Shown: positions 18,016 to 26,394 of the stretch, one piece after another | How positions within the stretch are numbered: the first letter of the stretch is position 1 | Layout: the number at the start of each line of letters is the position of its first letter | DNA from: Anaeroplasmataceae bacterium | Lineage (GTDB): Bacteria; Bacillota_I; Bacilli_A; Acholeplasmatales; JAEDCM01 | Assembly (NCBI GenBank): GCA_016294165.1 | Contig: JAEDCM010000002.1 | Location: forward strand, 32,844 to 96,843 | DNA: 64,000 bases | Direction of reading: 5' to 3' | The notes under the pieces: generated by a model | What the model was told of the DNA's origin: nothing | The model's database searches: none | What the model saw: the letters and a program-made list of their open reading frames with translations, nothing else | Translations under genes and position numbers: made by a program

Positions 18016-19040
18016 GAGAGTTAACAGTTGAACTATCAAATAATTCATATGATATTTTTATTAATAACAACATTATTGATAATGCTGGAAGTTATATTAA
18101 AAATATCTATAAGAACAAAGAGGTTTATATTTTAACTGATGTTCGTGTTAAAGAGTTATATTTAGATCGTTTAATTAAAGGATTAGAAGGGTTTAATGTT
18201 CATAGCGTCGTTATTGAAGGTTATGAAAAGGCTAAATCAATTAAGGTTTATGAGGAGGTTTGTAATGAACTTATCTCCTTGGGAATTAAAAGAAACCATC
18301 TATTAATTGCTTTAGGTGGAGGAGTTATTGGTGATTTATGCGGATTTATTAGTGCTACCTTATATCGAGGTATTCCTTTTGTCCAGATTCCAACATCGCT
18401 TTTAGCACAAATGGATAGTTCGATTGGTGGGAAGGTTGGTATTAATCTAGAGATTGGGAAAAATCTTTTAGGTGCTTTTAATCAACCAAAACTTGTTTTA
18501 GTTGATCCGCTTGTTTTAAATACCTTACCAAAGAAGGAATTTGCTAGTGGCATGGGTGAATTGATTAAGCATGCATTTATTGGCAATCCTCAAATTCTTG
18601 ATATGCTTGATGGTACAATCAATGAGGATATCGTTTGCGAATCATTAAAGGTTAAAAAGCGTGTTGTGGAAAATGATGAGTTTGATATGGGCGAAAGAAT
18701 GATTTTAAACTTTGGTCATACATTTGGTCACGCTATTGAGAAAAAAGCTGGCTATGGTTTTTATACTCATGGTGAGGCAGTAGCGTTAGGAATGCTAATG
18801 GCAATTAGACTTGGTATAAAATTAGGAATTACTAAACCTTATATCTATGATAAATTAAAAGAAGTATTAGTTAAATATGATATGGCAAATGATGATTTAG
18901 ATTTAAAGGAATATATGTATTTGTTGAAATATGATAAGAAAAATATTGCAGGGACTCTTCATTTTATTTTATTAGAGGATATGGGTAAGCCAATTATTTA
19001 TAAGGTTAAGGATACGGAGGTTGAAGAGTTATGCAAGTAG
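18012..19040 (+). CDS. aroB: 3-dehydroquinate synthase
   Basis: This 342-residue NAD-dependent enzyme cyclises DAHP to 3-dehydroquinate. The signatures ALGGGVIGDLCGFISATLYRG, PTSLLAQMDSSIGGKVGIN, GELIKHAFIG and the metal-binding NFGHTFGHAIE, plus HGEAVALGM, are all present. It overlaps aroA by ten bases, so the operon is tightly coupled. Confidence 0.97.
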   Translation: MRELTVELSNNSYDIFINNNIIDNAGSYIKNIYKNKEVYILTDVRVKELYLDRLIKGLEGFNVHSVVIEGYEKAKSIKVYEEVCNELISLGIKRNHLLIALGGGVIGDLCGFISATLYRGIPFVQIPTSLLAQMDSSIGGKVGINLEIGKNLLGAFNQPKLVLVDPLVLNTLPKKEFASGMGELIKHAFIGNPQILDMLDGTINEDIVCESLKVKKRVVENDEFDMGERMILNFGHTFGHAIEKKAGYGFYTHGEAVALGMLMAIRLGIKLGITKPYIYDKLKEVLVKYDMANDDLDLKEYMYLLKYDKKNIAGTLHFILLEDMGKPIIYKVKDTEVEELCK

Positions 19041-20293
19041 AGATTAAGCCAACATGCTTAAAAGGTAGTGTTGTTGTACCTCCATCAAAATCATACTCAC
19101 ATCGTGGAATCATTGCATCATCGTTATCTTGTGGAAAGTCAAAGGTTAGTAATGTTATTTTTTCAAATGATATAAAAGCAACTATTGGTGGAATGTCTGC
19201 ACTTGGGGCAAATATTCAAATTGATGGTAATAGTTTAAATATAATTGGAAGTCCAGTTTTAAGAAAAAATGATGTTATCAATTGTGAGGAATCAGGCTCA
19301 ACTGTGCGATTTTTGATTCCTATCGCATTATGCAATGAAGCAGAGGTAACATTTGTTGGAAAAAACAATTTAGTGTATCGTCCTTTAAAACCATATTTAG
19401 ATATTTGTGATGAACAAGGATTAAAATATACGAAATTTGAAAATGAGTTACCAATTAAATTTGATGGTAAGCTAAAGAGCGGAACTTATAATATTCCTGG
19501 TGATATTAGTTCACAATTCATTACTGGACTTTTATATGCTCTGCCTTTATTAGATGGAGATTCAGTGATTAATATTACAACACCACTTGAGTCAAAAGGA
19601 TATATTGATTTAACATTAGATATTTTAGATAAATATCAAATTAAAATAGTAAATGATAATTATCAAAAGTTTTATATTGCTGGTAATCAAAACTATCAAC
19701 CATTTGATTATTATGTTGAGGGTGATTATTCACAAGCGGCATTTTATTTGGTTGCGGGAATAATTGGTGAGGGATTGACTCTTAAGGGAATGAATGAGAA
19801 ATCCTTCCAAGGTGACATGGCAATCATTGACTTTATTAGAAAAATGGGTGGCCGTGTTGAATTTGTTGGTGATGATTTAGTTTGTTATAAATCAAAAACT
19901 CATGGAGCCGTCATTGATCTATCACAAGCACCGGATCTAGGGCCAATAATTACTGTTTTAGCTGCTTTAAGCGAAGGTGAAACGAGAATTATTAATGCAT
20001 CGAGGTTAAGAATTAAGGAATCAGATCGAATCCTTTCAATTACTACCGAGCTTCGTAAGCTTGGAGCTAATATTGAAATGCTAGAGGATGGAATGATTAT
20101 TAATGGGATTGAGAATTTTGGTTCATCTGATAAGCTTTCATCATGGAATGATCATCGTATTGCGATGAGCTTAGCAGTTGCGTCTATTAGATGTAATGAT
20201 ACAATAAAAATTGACGGTATGGAATCAATTAACAAATCATATCCAGATTTTATTAAGGATTTTAATAGCCTTGGAGGACAAATAAAATGCTAA
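19031..20293 (+). CDS. aroA: 3-phosphoshikimate 1-carboxyvinyltransferase (EPSP synthase)
   Basis: This 420-residue enzyme joins PEP to shikimate-3-phosphate. Conserved segments are PPSKSYSHRGIIASSL, EESGSTVRFLIPIA, the GDISSQFITGLL phosphate/PEP site, RIKESDRI and WNDHRIAMSLAVA. The PEP-site loop reads CEESGSTVRF rather than the classical GNAGTxxR, as in many Bacillota. The stop overlaps the start of the next gene by seven bases. Confidence 0.95.
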   Translation: MQVEIKPTCLKGSVVVPPSKSYSHRGIIASSLSCGKSKVSNVIFSNDIKATIGGMSALGANIQIDGNSLNIIGSPVLRKNDVINCEESGSTVRFLIPIALCNEAEVTFVGKNNLVYRPLKPYLDICDEQGLKYTKFENELPIKFDGKLKSGTYNIPGDISSQFITGLLYALPLLDGDSVINITTPLESKGYIDLTLDILDKYQIKIVNDNYQKFYIAGNQNYQPFDYYVEGDYSQAAFYLVAGIIGEGLTLKGMNEKSFQGDMAIIDFIRKMGGRVEFVGDDLVCYKSKTHGAVIDLSQAPDLGPIITVLAALSEGETRIINASRLRIKESDRILSITTELRKLGANIEMLEDGMIINGIENFGSSDKLSSWNDHRIAMSLAVASIRCNDTIKIDGMESINKSYPDFIKDFNSLGGQIKC

Positions 20294-20544
20294 CAGAAAT
20301 TAGAAAACAAATTGATGCTATTGATAAAGAAATCGCTGATTTATTTAGTAAGAGAATGGATCTTGTTAAGCAAGTTATTGCTTATAAAAAGGAAAATAAT
20401 TTGCCTATTTTAGATCAAAATCGTGAGAATCAAATGATTTTAAATAATAAGGCAAATGTTAAAGAAGAATACCAAGATTACTATATAAAGTTATTAATTA
20501 CTCTAATGAGTGTTTCTAAGGAGCTTCAAAATGAGCTTAAGTAA
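20287..20544 (+). CDS. aroQ: Chorismate mutase (AroQ class)
   Basis: This 85-residue all-helical mono-domain chorismate mutase makes prephenate. The start RKQIDAIDKEIADLFSKRM and the VIAYKKENNLPILDQNRE segment carry the usual Arg, Lys and Glu active-site positions. It is not fused to a dehydratase, so prephenate dehydratase must be encoded elsewhere if Phe is made. It overlaps aroE by 14 bases. Confidence 0.92.
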   Translation: MLTEIRKQIDAIDKEIADLFSKRMDLVKQVIAYKKENNLPILDQNRENQMILNNKANVKEEYQDYYIKLLITLMSVSKELQNELK

Positions 20545-21292
20545 GTATGGACTAATTGGAGAGCATTTATCTCATAGCTATTCTGCAATCATTCATAATC
20601 GTTTTTTTAAGATTCATAATATTGATGCGAATTATGAGTTAATTGAGGTTAGTGAGGATGGTCTAAAGGATTTAGTTGATTCCTTAAGAAGAGGAGAGTA
20701 TCAAGGCTTTAATGTTACAATTCCTTATAAAGTAAAGGTCATGCAATATTTAGATGAGGTTTCTAGCGAAGCTTTAAAAGTTGGAGCTGTTAATACAATT
20801 GCCTATAAGGATGGTAAGGTAATTGGTTATAATACCGATTATTATGGTTTTTTAGATACTATTAAAAGACATAATATCGATTGTAAAAATAAAAATGCTT
20901 ATATTTTAGGTAATGGTGGAGCATGTAAAGCATGCTTCTCGGTATTAGATGATTTGGGAGCAAATGTAAATATTGTTTCAAGAAGTAGTCATATGAGCTA
21001 TGGTGAGTTAGAACAATTAAACGATATTTATTTAATGGTAAATACAACTCCTGTAGGAATGTTTCCTAATGTAGATAATATGCCTGTTAAAGAAGAAGTG
21101 AAGGATAAGGCAAAATATATTATCGATATCATTTATAATCCGATTAAAACCAAATTAATTGATGGTAAGGAGCAAGGTTATAATGGTTTATATATGCTCG
21201 TTTCACAGGCAATCAAGGCATTGGAGATTTGGTTGGATATTAGAATCGATGATAAGGAAGATATATATCAATATTTGAAGGAAGTGATTTAA
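20531..21292 (+). CDS. aroE: Shikimate dehydrogenase
   Basis: This 253-residue NADP enzyme reduces 3-dehydroshikimate. The substrate part has GEHLSHSYSAIIHN and NVTIPYKVKV (catalytic Lys), then AVNTI and NTDYYGF. The cofactor part has ILGNGGACKAC. I chose the ATG at 20531, seven bases after AAGGAG; the frame reaches back to a GTG at 20510. Its stop shares a base with the aroC start. Confidence 0.94.
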   Translation: MSLSKYGLIGEHLSHSYSAIIHNRFFKIHNIDANYELIEVSEDGLKDLVDSLRRGEYQGFNVTIPYKVKVMQYLDEVSSEALKVGAVNTIAYKDGKVIGYNTDYYGFLDTIKRHNIDCKNKNAYILGNGGACKACFSVLDDLGANVNIVSRSSHMSYGELEQLNDIYLMVNTTPVGMFPNVDNMPVKEEVKDKAKYIIDIIYNPIKTKLIDGKEQGYNGLYMLVSQAIKALEIWLDIRIDDKEDIYQYLKEVI

Positions 21293-22284
21293 TGAACACC
21301 TTTGGAAGAATGTATAAAACATCAATTTATGGTGAATCTCATGGAGATAGTATTGGGGTTGTAATTGATGGAATGAAACCAGGAATCAAGGTTGATGAAG
21401 ATGCTTTAATGGCTCTAATAGAGCGTAGGAAACCGGGTGGTATTGGGACAACAAAGCGCGTTGAATCTGATATTCCTCATATAACATCAGGTGTATTTAA
21501 TGGCTTTACTACTGGTTTTCCTATTCATATTTCATTTGAAAATAATAATACAATAAACAAGGATTATTCAAATTTATTAACACATCCAAGGCCATCACAT
21601 GCGGATTATGCAGCCAATGTAAAATTTAATGGTTTCCAAGATTATCGTGGTGGTGGACATTTTTCAGGAAGATTAACCCTAGGACTTGTGGCTAGTGGAT
21701 ATTTTGCATCATTATTAACACCATTTAAGGTTTCATCAAAATTAATTCAAATTGGTGAAAAAAAGGTTACTGATAATTTTAATGTAGATGAGTATTTAAA
21801 GGAAATTGTTTCTAATGGTGATTCGGTTGGTGGTATCATTGAAATTACGGTATCTAATATGATTGCGGGAGTTGGTGAGCCATATTTTGATTCTGTTGAA
21901 TCAGTTTTAAGCCATTTGTTATTTTCAGTACCAGCGGTTAAGGGTGTTGAATTTGGTGCAGGTTTTAATGGTGTTAATATGCTAGGTAGTGAATTTAATG
22001 ATTGTATTATTGATGCTAATGGTAAGACTAAAACAAATAATAATGGTGGAATCAATGGTGGTATTTCTAATGGAAATGATTTGGTAATTCGTGTTATGAT
22101 GAAACCAACACCAAGTATTTATAAAGGTCAAGAAACTTTTAATTTCAAAACTAATCAGATCGAAGAGTTAGTAATTCGTGGTAGACATGATGCTTGTATT
22201 GCAAGACGAGCTATGGTTGTTTTAGAGTCAGTATGTCATATGGGATTAGCTGATCTATATTTAACATATAAAGCATATAAGTAA
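21292..22284 (+). CDS. aroC: Chorismate synthase
   Basis: This FMN-dependent enzyme makes chorismate from EPSP. The family marks YGESHGDSIGVVIDG, RRKPGG, HPRPSHADYA and DYRGGGHFSGRLT are present, with RHDACIARRAM near the C-terminus. At 330 residues it is somewhat shorter than the usual 350-390. It is the last gene of the operon. aroD/aroQ dehydratase, aroK and pheA are absent here, so they must lie elsewhere. Confidence 0.95.
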   Translation: MNTFGRMYKTSIYGESHGDSIGVVIDGMKPGIKVDEDALMALIERRKPGGIGTTKRVESDIPHITSGVFNGFTTGFPIHISFENNNTINKDYSNLLTHPRPSHADYAANVKFNGFQDYRGGGHFSGRLTLGLVASGYFASLLTPFKVSSKLIQIGEKKVTDNFNVDEYLKEIVSNGDSVGGIIEITVSNMIAGVGEPYFDSVESVLSHLLFSVPAVKGVEFGAGFNGVNMLGSEFNDCIIDANGKTKTNNNGGINGGISNGNDLVIRVMMKPTPSIYKGQETFNFKTNQIEELVIRGRHDACIARRAMVVLESVCHMGLADLYLTYKAYK

Positions 22285-22290
22285 TAAATA

Positions 22291-22316
22291 AAATGGCTTA
22301 CCAAAGCCATTTTTAA
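22291..22316 (+). terminator. Intrinsic terminator of the aromatic operon
   Basis: The 9-bp stem AAATGGCTT/AAGCCATTT with an ACCA loop is followed by a short T-run. Confidence 0.85.
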
Positions 22317-22445
22317 TCTTTATATGTTTTTTTATTTACGTTTTTAATTTAGTTTATCAAATAATTTTTAATTATTTTTGTCAAATCTATTTTAAAAAAA
22401 TGACTTTGTGATATAATAGAAGAGGATTTTTAAGGGAGTGAATAT

Positions 22446-23231
22446 ATGATTGTTATTTTTGCGTTATTTTTATATTATTTGGGGATTAAATATTTTGCAA
22501 AAGATAATAAGAAAATAACTTTAGTTAAAATTGGATTAATTGTTACAGCAATAATTGTTTTAACTGATGCATCATATATCGCAAGTAAAGGATTTGTTTC
22601 TTATTTTAAGAGCAATGGATGGCAGGTTTTATTAGCTTTTATTGTATATATGATTTTTGTTATGTTTGACAAGAATTTTATAAGAAAAAATAATTTTAAT
22701 CGAAAATCAAAAAGAAAGATTAAAACTGTTATTAATACAAACAAGTTAAAAGTAAAGTATCTTATTGGAATAACAATAATTGAGATAATATTGTTTGGCT
22801 TATGTCTTGCGAATATGATTTTAGATTATTATAATATTAGTAATGTTCCACTATTTGCATTAGGTGCAGGTATTGTATTTAGTATTTTTACAATTGTTGT
22901 TTTATTTAAAAATTCTTGTGAAAAATTTATCTTAGTTATTGATTTGAATAAATCGTTTAGCGTTTATAGTAAAGATATTTCAAATGTTGCGAAATTTGAT
23001 TATTCTTTGTGTATTGGTGATTTATATCGTTATTATATTATTGAAAAACTTCCAAACATTTATTTTAAAACAGATAAAAAGGAAGTACATTATGTGTTCT
23101 ATTTGAAAAGCGAAAATTTAGATTATTTTGATATTAATAATTTAGATATGACTAAAGAAAATGATGATAATTATAAAGAGTATATTGATAAGCTTAAGAT
23201 GAAAAATCGTGTTAAGCTAGTTGTAAAATAG
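22446..23231 (+). CDS. Membrane protein of unknown function
   Basis: I do not recognise this 261-residue protein. It has about five hydrophobic segments (near residues 1-15, 27-47, 56-75, 104-124, 132-154), with a very basic cytoplasmic-type loop (RKNNFNRKSKRKIK) in the middle. A soluble, Tyr/Asp-rich C-terminal third follows. The start has AAGGGAG at good spacing and a TATAAT-like box at 22412-22417, so it is probably transcribed alone. Confidence 0.7.
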   Translation: MIVIFALFLYYLGIKYFAKDNKKITLVKIGLIVTAIIVLTDASYIASKGFVSYFKSNGWQVLLAFIVYMIFVMFDKNFIRKNNFNRKSKRKIKTVINTNKLKVKYLIGITIIEIILFGLCLANMILDYYNISNVPLFALGAGIVFSIFTIVVLFKNSCEKFILVIDLNKSFSVYSKDISNVAKFDYSLCIGDLYRYYIIEKLPNIYFKTDKKEVHYVFYLKSENLDYFDINNLDMTKENDDNYKEYIDKLKMKNRVKLVVK

Positions 23232-23259
23232 AAAATAAATATTAAGTAAAGGTGAGAGT

Positions 23260-24102
23260 ATGTACAAGATTACACAAAAAAAACAATTGAATGATGATGT
23301 ATATCAAATGACAGTATTAGCTCCAAGAGTTGCGAAAAGAGCTTTAGCAGGTCACTTTGTTGTTATCAGAATTGATGAGGTTGGAGAAAGAATACCACTT
23401 ACAATTTCATATGCGAACAAGGAGACTGGTGAGGTTGAATTAGTCATTCAATCTGTTGGTCATTCAACAAGAAAACTAAAGGAATATAATGAAGGGGACT
23501 ATATTAAAGATATTATGGGTCCACTTGGAAAGCCAACAGTAATTCATTCTGATCGTAAAAATATTTTAGGTATTGCTGGTGGAGTTGGTGCAGCGCCTAT
23601 TCTTCCACAATTAATTGCTTATAAGGAAACTGGAGCTAAGGTTACTTTAATTACTGGTGGTAGAACAGATAAACATTTAATTTTAATGGATCGTTTAAGC
23701 GCAACATGTGATGAGGTTTATCCTTGTACAAATGATGGTTCAGTTGGTCATAAAGGATTTGTTACAGATGTCTTAAAGGATATGCTTGCTAAAGATCCTC
23801 ATCAATTTGATGAAGTAATTGCTATTGGTCCAGCTGTTATGATGAAGGCAGTTGTGGAAATTACAAAGCAATATAATGTTCCAACAAGTGTATCATTAAA
23901 CCCAATTATGATTGATGGTACAGGTATGTGCGGTGAGTGCCGTGTTTCTGTTGGTGGAGAAACAAAATTTGCGTGTGTTGATGGTCCGGATTTTGATGGA
24001 TTAAAGGTTGATTTTGATGAATTAATGAGACGCCAAAGAATCTTCAAAAAGGAAGAAGAGCATGCATGCAGAATGGAACAAGAGGTGAAGAAAAATGCTT
24101 AA
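23260..24102 (+). CDS. nfnA: NfnA/SudB-type FAD/NAD-binding subunit
   Basis: This 280-residue ferredoxin-NADP reductase-like subunit has an FAD part (GHFVVIRIDEVGERIPLTI), an NAD site (GIAGGVGAAPILPQL) and a C-terminal 2Fe-2S cysteine group (GTGMCGECRVSV...FACVDGP). Together with the next gene it forms NfnAB, which bifurcates electrons between NADH, NADPH and ferredoxin. The same subunit pair is also annotated as sulfide dehydrogenase or glutamate synthase-like. It overlaps nfnB by eight bases. Iron-sulfur bifurcation suits an anaerobic lifestyle. Confidence 0.88.
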   Translation: MYKITQKKQLNDDVYQMTVLAPRVAKRALAGHFVVIRIDEVGERIPLTISYANKETGEVELVIQSVGHSTRKLKEYNEGDYIKDIMGPLGKPTVIHSDRKNILGIAGGVGAAPILPQLIAYKETGAKVTLITGGRTDKHLILMDRLSATCDEVYPCTNDGSVGHKGFVTDVLKDMLAKDPHQFDEVIAIGPAVMMKAVVEITKQYNVPTSVSLNPIMIDGTGMCGECRVSVGGETKFACVDGPDFDGLKVDFDELMRRQRIFKKEEEHACRMEQEVKKNA

Positions 24103-25456
24103 TAAAACTTTACAACAAGAATTAGATCCAAATTATCGTAATAAGTGCTTTGAAGAGGTATCATTAGGATACACTAAAGAAGAAGCTATGAAAGAAGCAA
24201 GCCGTTGCTTAAGCTGTAAAAATGAGCCTTGTAGACAAGGATGTCCGGTTAACGTTCCAATTAAGGAGTTTATTAGTCAAATTAAAAATGATAATGTAGA
24301 TGAAGCCTATAATGTAATAGCTAGAGAGCATTTATTCCCATCAATTTGTGGTCGTGTATGTCCACAAGAGCGTCAATGTGAATCAAAGTGTGTTAGAGGT
24401 ATTAAGGGTGAAGCTGTATCAATTGGTTTATTAGAGCGTTTTGTTGGTGATCATGCTAAAAGAAATACTGAATATAACATTACAAAAAATGGGCATAAGG
24501 TTGCTGTTGTTGGGTCAGGTCCTGCTGGAATTTCATGTGCCGTTGATTTAGCATTAGCTGGTTTTGATGTTACAATTTTTGAGGCTTTACATGAGTTAGG
24601 TGGAGTATTAGCTTATGGTATTCCAGAATTCAGATTACCAAAGAGCTTATTAAAAGAAAACTTTGATATTTTAAATAAATTAGGCGTTAAGGTTGAAACA
24701 AATGTTGTTATTGGTAAGTCAGCAACGATTGATGATTTAAAACTTGAAGGTTTTGATGCTCAATTCATCGCAACAGGTGCTGGTCTTCCACGTCCTATGG
24801 GAATTCCTGGTGAAAACTTTAACGGTGTAATGTATGCTAATGGTTTTTTAACAAGAGTTAACTTAATGAAGGGGTATAAATTCCCTGAATATGATACTCC
24901 AATTTCCGTTCCAAAAAATGTAGCCGTTGTTGGTGCTGGTAATGTAGCAATGGATGCAGCTAGAACTGCAAAGCGTCTAGGTGCTGAAAATGTATATATC
25001 GTTTACCGCCGTGGTGAAGAAGAAATACCTGCTCGTTTAGCTGAGGTACACCATGCTAAAGAAGAAGGTATTATTTTCAAATTATTAACTAATCCAGTAG
25101 AAGTAATTGGTGAAGATTTTAATACAGTTGGTTTAAAATGTGAGATTATGGAGTTAGGTGAACCAGATGAGTCTGGTAGACGTTCGCCTATTGGAACAGG
25201 AAAGTATATTACTTTAGATGTTGAAATGGTTATCCCAGCAATTGGTCAAACTTCAAACCCAACAGTATTTGAGGGTGGAGAAAAAATTGAGCGTAGTCGC
25301 CGAGGAACAATTGTTGTAAATAATGAAACACAAGAGACTTCATTAGAAAATGTTTATGCTGGTGGAGATATCGTTACGGGAGCAGCAACAGTTATTCTTG
25401 CGATGGGTAGTGGACGTCTTGCGGCTAAGGCTATCAAAGAAAAATTATTAAAATAA
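24095..25456 (+). CDS. nfnB: NfnB / glutamate synthase small-subunit-like oxidoreductase
   Basis: This 453-residue flavoprotein has two N-terminal 4Fe-4S groups (CLSCKNEPCRQGCPV and CGRVCPQERQCESKC), an FAD Rossmann motif (VVGSGPAGISCA), an NADPH site (VVGAGNVAMDAARTAKRLG) and a C-terminal GGDIVTGAATV flavin motif. With nfnA it should catalyse NADH-dependent reduced ferredoxin:NADP oxidoreduction. A stand-alone GltD role is less likely because the NfnA partner is adjacent and no gltB is here. Confidence 0.9.
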   Translation: MLNKTLQQELDPNYRNKCFEEVSLGYTKEEAMKEASRCLSCKNEPCRQGCPVNVPIKEFISQIKNDNVDEAYNVIAREHLFPSICGRVCPQERQCESKCVRGIKGEAVSIGLLERFVGDHAKRNTEYNITKNGHKVAVVGSGPAGISCAVDLALAGFDVTIFEALHELGGVLAYGIPEFRLPKSLLKENFDILNKLGVKVETNVVIGKSATIDDLKLEGFDAQFIATGAGLPRPMGIPGENFNGVMYANGFLTRVNLMKGYKFPEYDTPISVPKNVAVVGAGNVAMDAARTAKRLGAENVYIVYRRGEEEIPARLAEVHHAKEEGIIFKLLTNPVEVIGEDFNTVGLKCEIMELGEPDESGRRSPIGTGKYITLDVEMVIPAIGQTSNPTVFEGGEKIERSRRGTIVVNNETQETSLENVYAGGDIVTGAATVILAMGSGRLAAKAIKEKLLK

Positions 25457-25467
25457 GTTAAATCAAG

Positions 25468-25498
25468 GATGTATATTGTAAAATATGCATCTTTTTTT
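25468..25498 (+). terminator. Intrinsic terminator after nfnAB
   Basis: The 10-bp stem GATGTATATT/AATATGCATC (one G-U) with a GTAA loop is followed by seven T. Confidence 0.85.
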
Positions 25499-25510
25499 GT
25501 TTTTTATGTA

Positions 25511-25539
25511 TTGCCAAGTATGTTGTTCTATGCTATAAT
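25511..25539 (+). promoter_or_regulatory. tRNA operon promoter (extended -10)
   Basis: TTGCCA, a 17-base spacer and TGCTATAAT precede tRNA-Asp by 12 bases. Confidence 0.85.
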
Positions 25540-25551
25540 CTCTCGTGGAAT

Positions 25552-25627
25552 GGTCCGGTGGTGTAGTGGTTAACATGCCAGTCTGTCACACTGGAGATCG
25601 CGGGTTCAAGTCCCGTCCGGACCGCCA
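25552..25627 (+). tRNA. tRNA-Asp (GTC)
   Basis: The 76-base cloverleaf has acceptor GGTCCGG/CCGGACC, anticodon arm CCAGT-CTGTCAC-ACTGG with anticodon GTC, and a T-arm containing GGTTCAAGTCC. The CCA end is encoded. Confidence 0.97.
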
Positions 25628-25630
25628 TTT

Positions 25631-25707
25631 CGGGAAATAGCTCAGCTTGGTAGAGCGCTTGGTTTGGGACCAAGATGTCGCAGGTTCGAATCCTGTTTTC
25701 CCGACCA
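25631..25707 (+). tRNA. tRNA-Pro (TGG)
   Basis: The 77-base cloverleaf has acceptor CGGGAAA/TTTCCCG, anticodon arm CTTGG-TTTGGGA-CCAAG with anticodon TGG, T-arm with GGTTCGAATCC, and an encoded CCA. It lies three bases after tRNA-Asp on the same transcript. Confidence 0.97.
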
Positions 25708-25722
25708 TTATTGGATTATTGG

Positions 25723-25747
25723 CTGATACTTTTGTATCAGTTTTTTT
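25723..25747 (+). terminator. Intrinsic terminator of the tRNA pair
   Basis: A perfect 7-bp stem CTGATAC/GTATCAG with a TTTT loop is followed by seven T. Confidence 0.9.
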
Positions 25748-25828
25748 ATTATAAAAAATATTTTTTTAAAACTTGGTTTTAAACCAATTTTTGTGTTAAA
25801 ATTAATACAAAGATTGGAGTGAAGAATT

Positions 25829-26332
25829 ATGGAGCTTAAAATAATTAGGGGTAGTGTTGTTTATGCTGATTGTGATGCTATTGTTAATGCTGCTAATGAT
25901 GGATTAAGAGAAGGTGGAGGCGTTTGTGGGGCTATATTTTCTAAAGCTAGAGGACGATTAACTGAAGAATGTAAAGCTATTGGTGGTTGTAAGACTGGCC
26001 ATGCGGTTATGACTAATGGATATGGCTTAACGGCGCGACATATTATTCATGCGGTAGGGCCTATATACCATTCAGATAATGATGCACCATTATTATCTAG
26101 TGCCTATTATAATAGCTTAGTTTTAGCTGATACAAATGATTTAAAAAGTATTGCTTTTTGTTCAATTTCAACAGGAATATATGGGTATCCATTAGATAAG
26201 GCAGCCGTTATTGCTTTAAACACAATTTTAAATTTTAAACCTAAAAGTTTAGCGGAATGCTATATTTATTGTTTTGATGACAAGGAATATGATGTGTATT
26301 TAAATGCTTTAAAAGAGATTAAAGGAGAATAA
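25829..26332 (+). CDS. Macrodomain protein (ADP-ribose hydrolase type)
   Basis: This 167-residue single macrodomain resembles YmdB-type O-acetyl-ADP-ribose deacetylases. The signatures CDAIVNAANDGLREGGGVCGAIF, GHAVMTNGYGL with HIIHAVGPIY, and SISTGIYGYPLDKAA cover the ADP-ribose pocket. Roles include removing ADP-ribose from proteins or hydrolysing O-acetyl-ADP-ribose. It lies next to a convergent NAD synthetase gene, a suggestive but unproven NAD-metabolism link. Confidence 0.9.
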   Translation: MELKIIRGSVVYADCDAIVNAANDGLREGGGVCGAIFSKARGRLTEECKAIGGCKTGHAVMTNGYGLTARHIIHAVGPIYHSDNDAPLLSSAYYNSLVLADTNDLKSIAFCSISTGIYGYPLDKAAVIALNTILNFKPKSLAECYIYCFDDKEYDVYLNALKEIKGE

Positions 26333-26355
26333 TTGGATTTTCTTTATCGTGAAGA

Positions 26356-26394
26356 AATAATAAACAGCAAGTTTTAAGCTTGCTGTTTATTATT
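26356..26394. terminator. Bidirectional hairpin between macrodomain and NAD synthetase genes
   Basis: A 16-bp perfect stem (26356-26371/26379-26394) has a 7-base loop and AT-rich outer part. The stop codon of the minus-strand gene lies inside it. Confidence 0.75.

Noticed and set aside
25552..25707. Possible attachment site at the tRNA genes
   Set aside because: No integrase gene nearby and no repeated tRNA 3' end found in the window.
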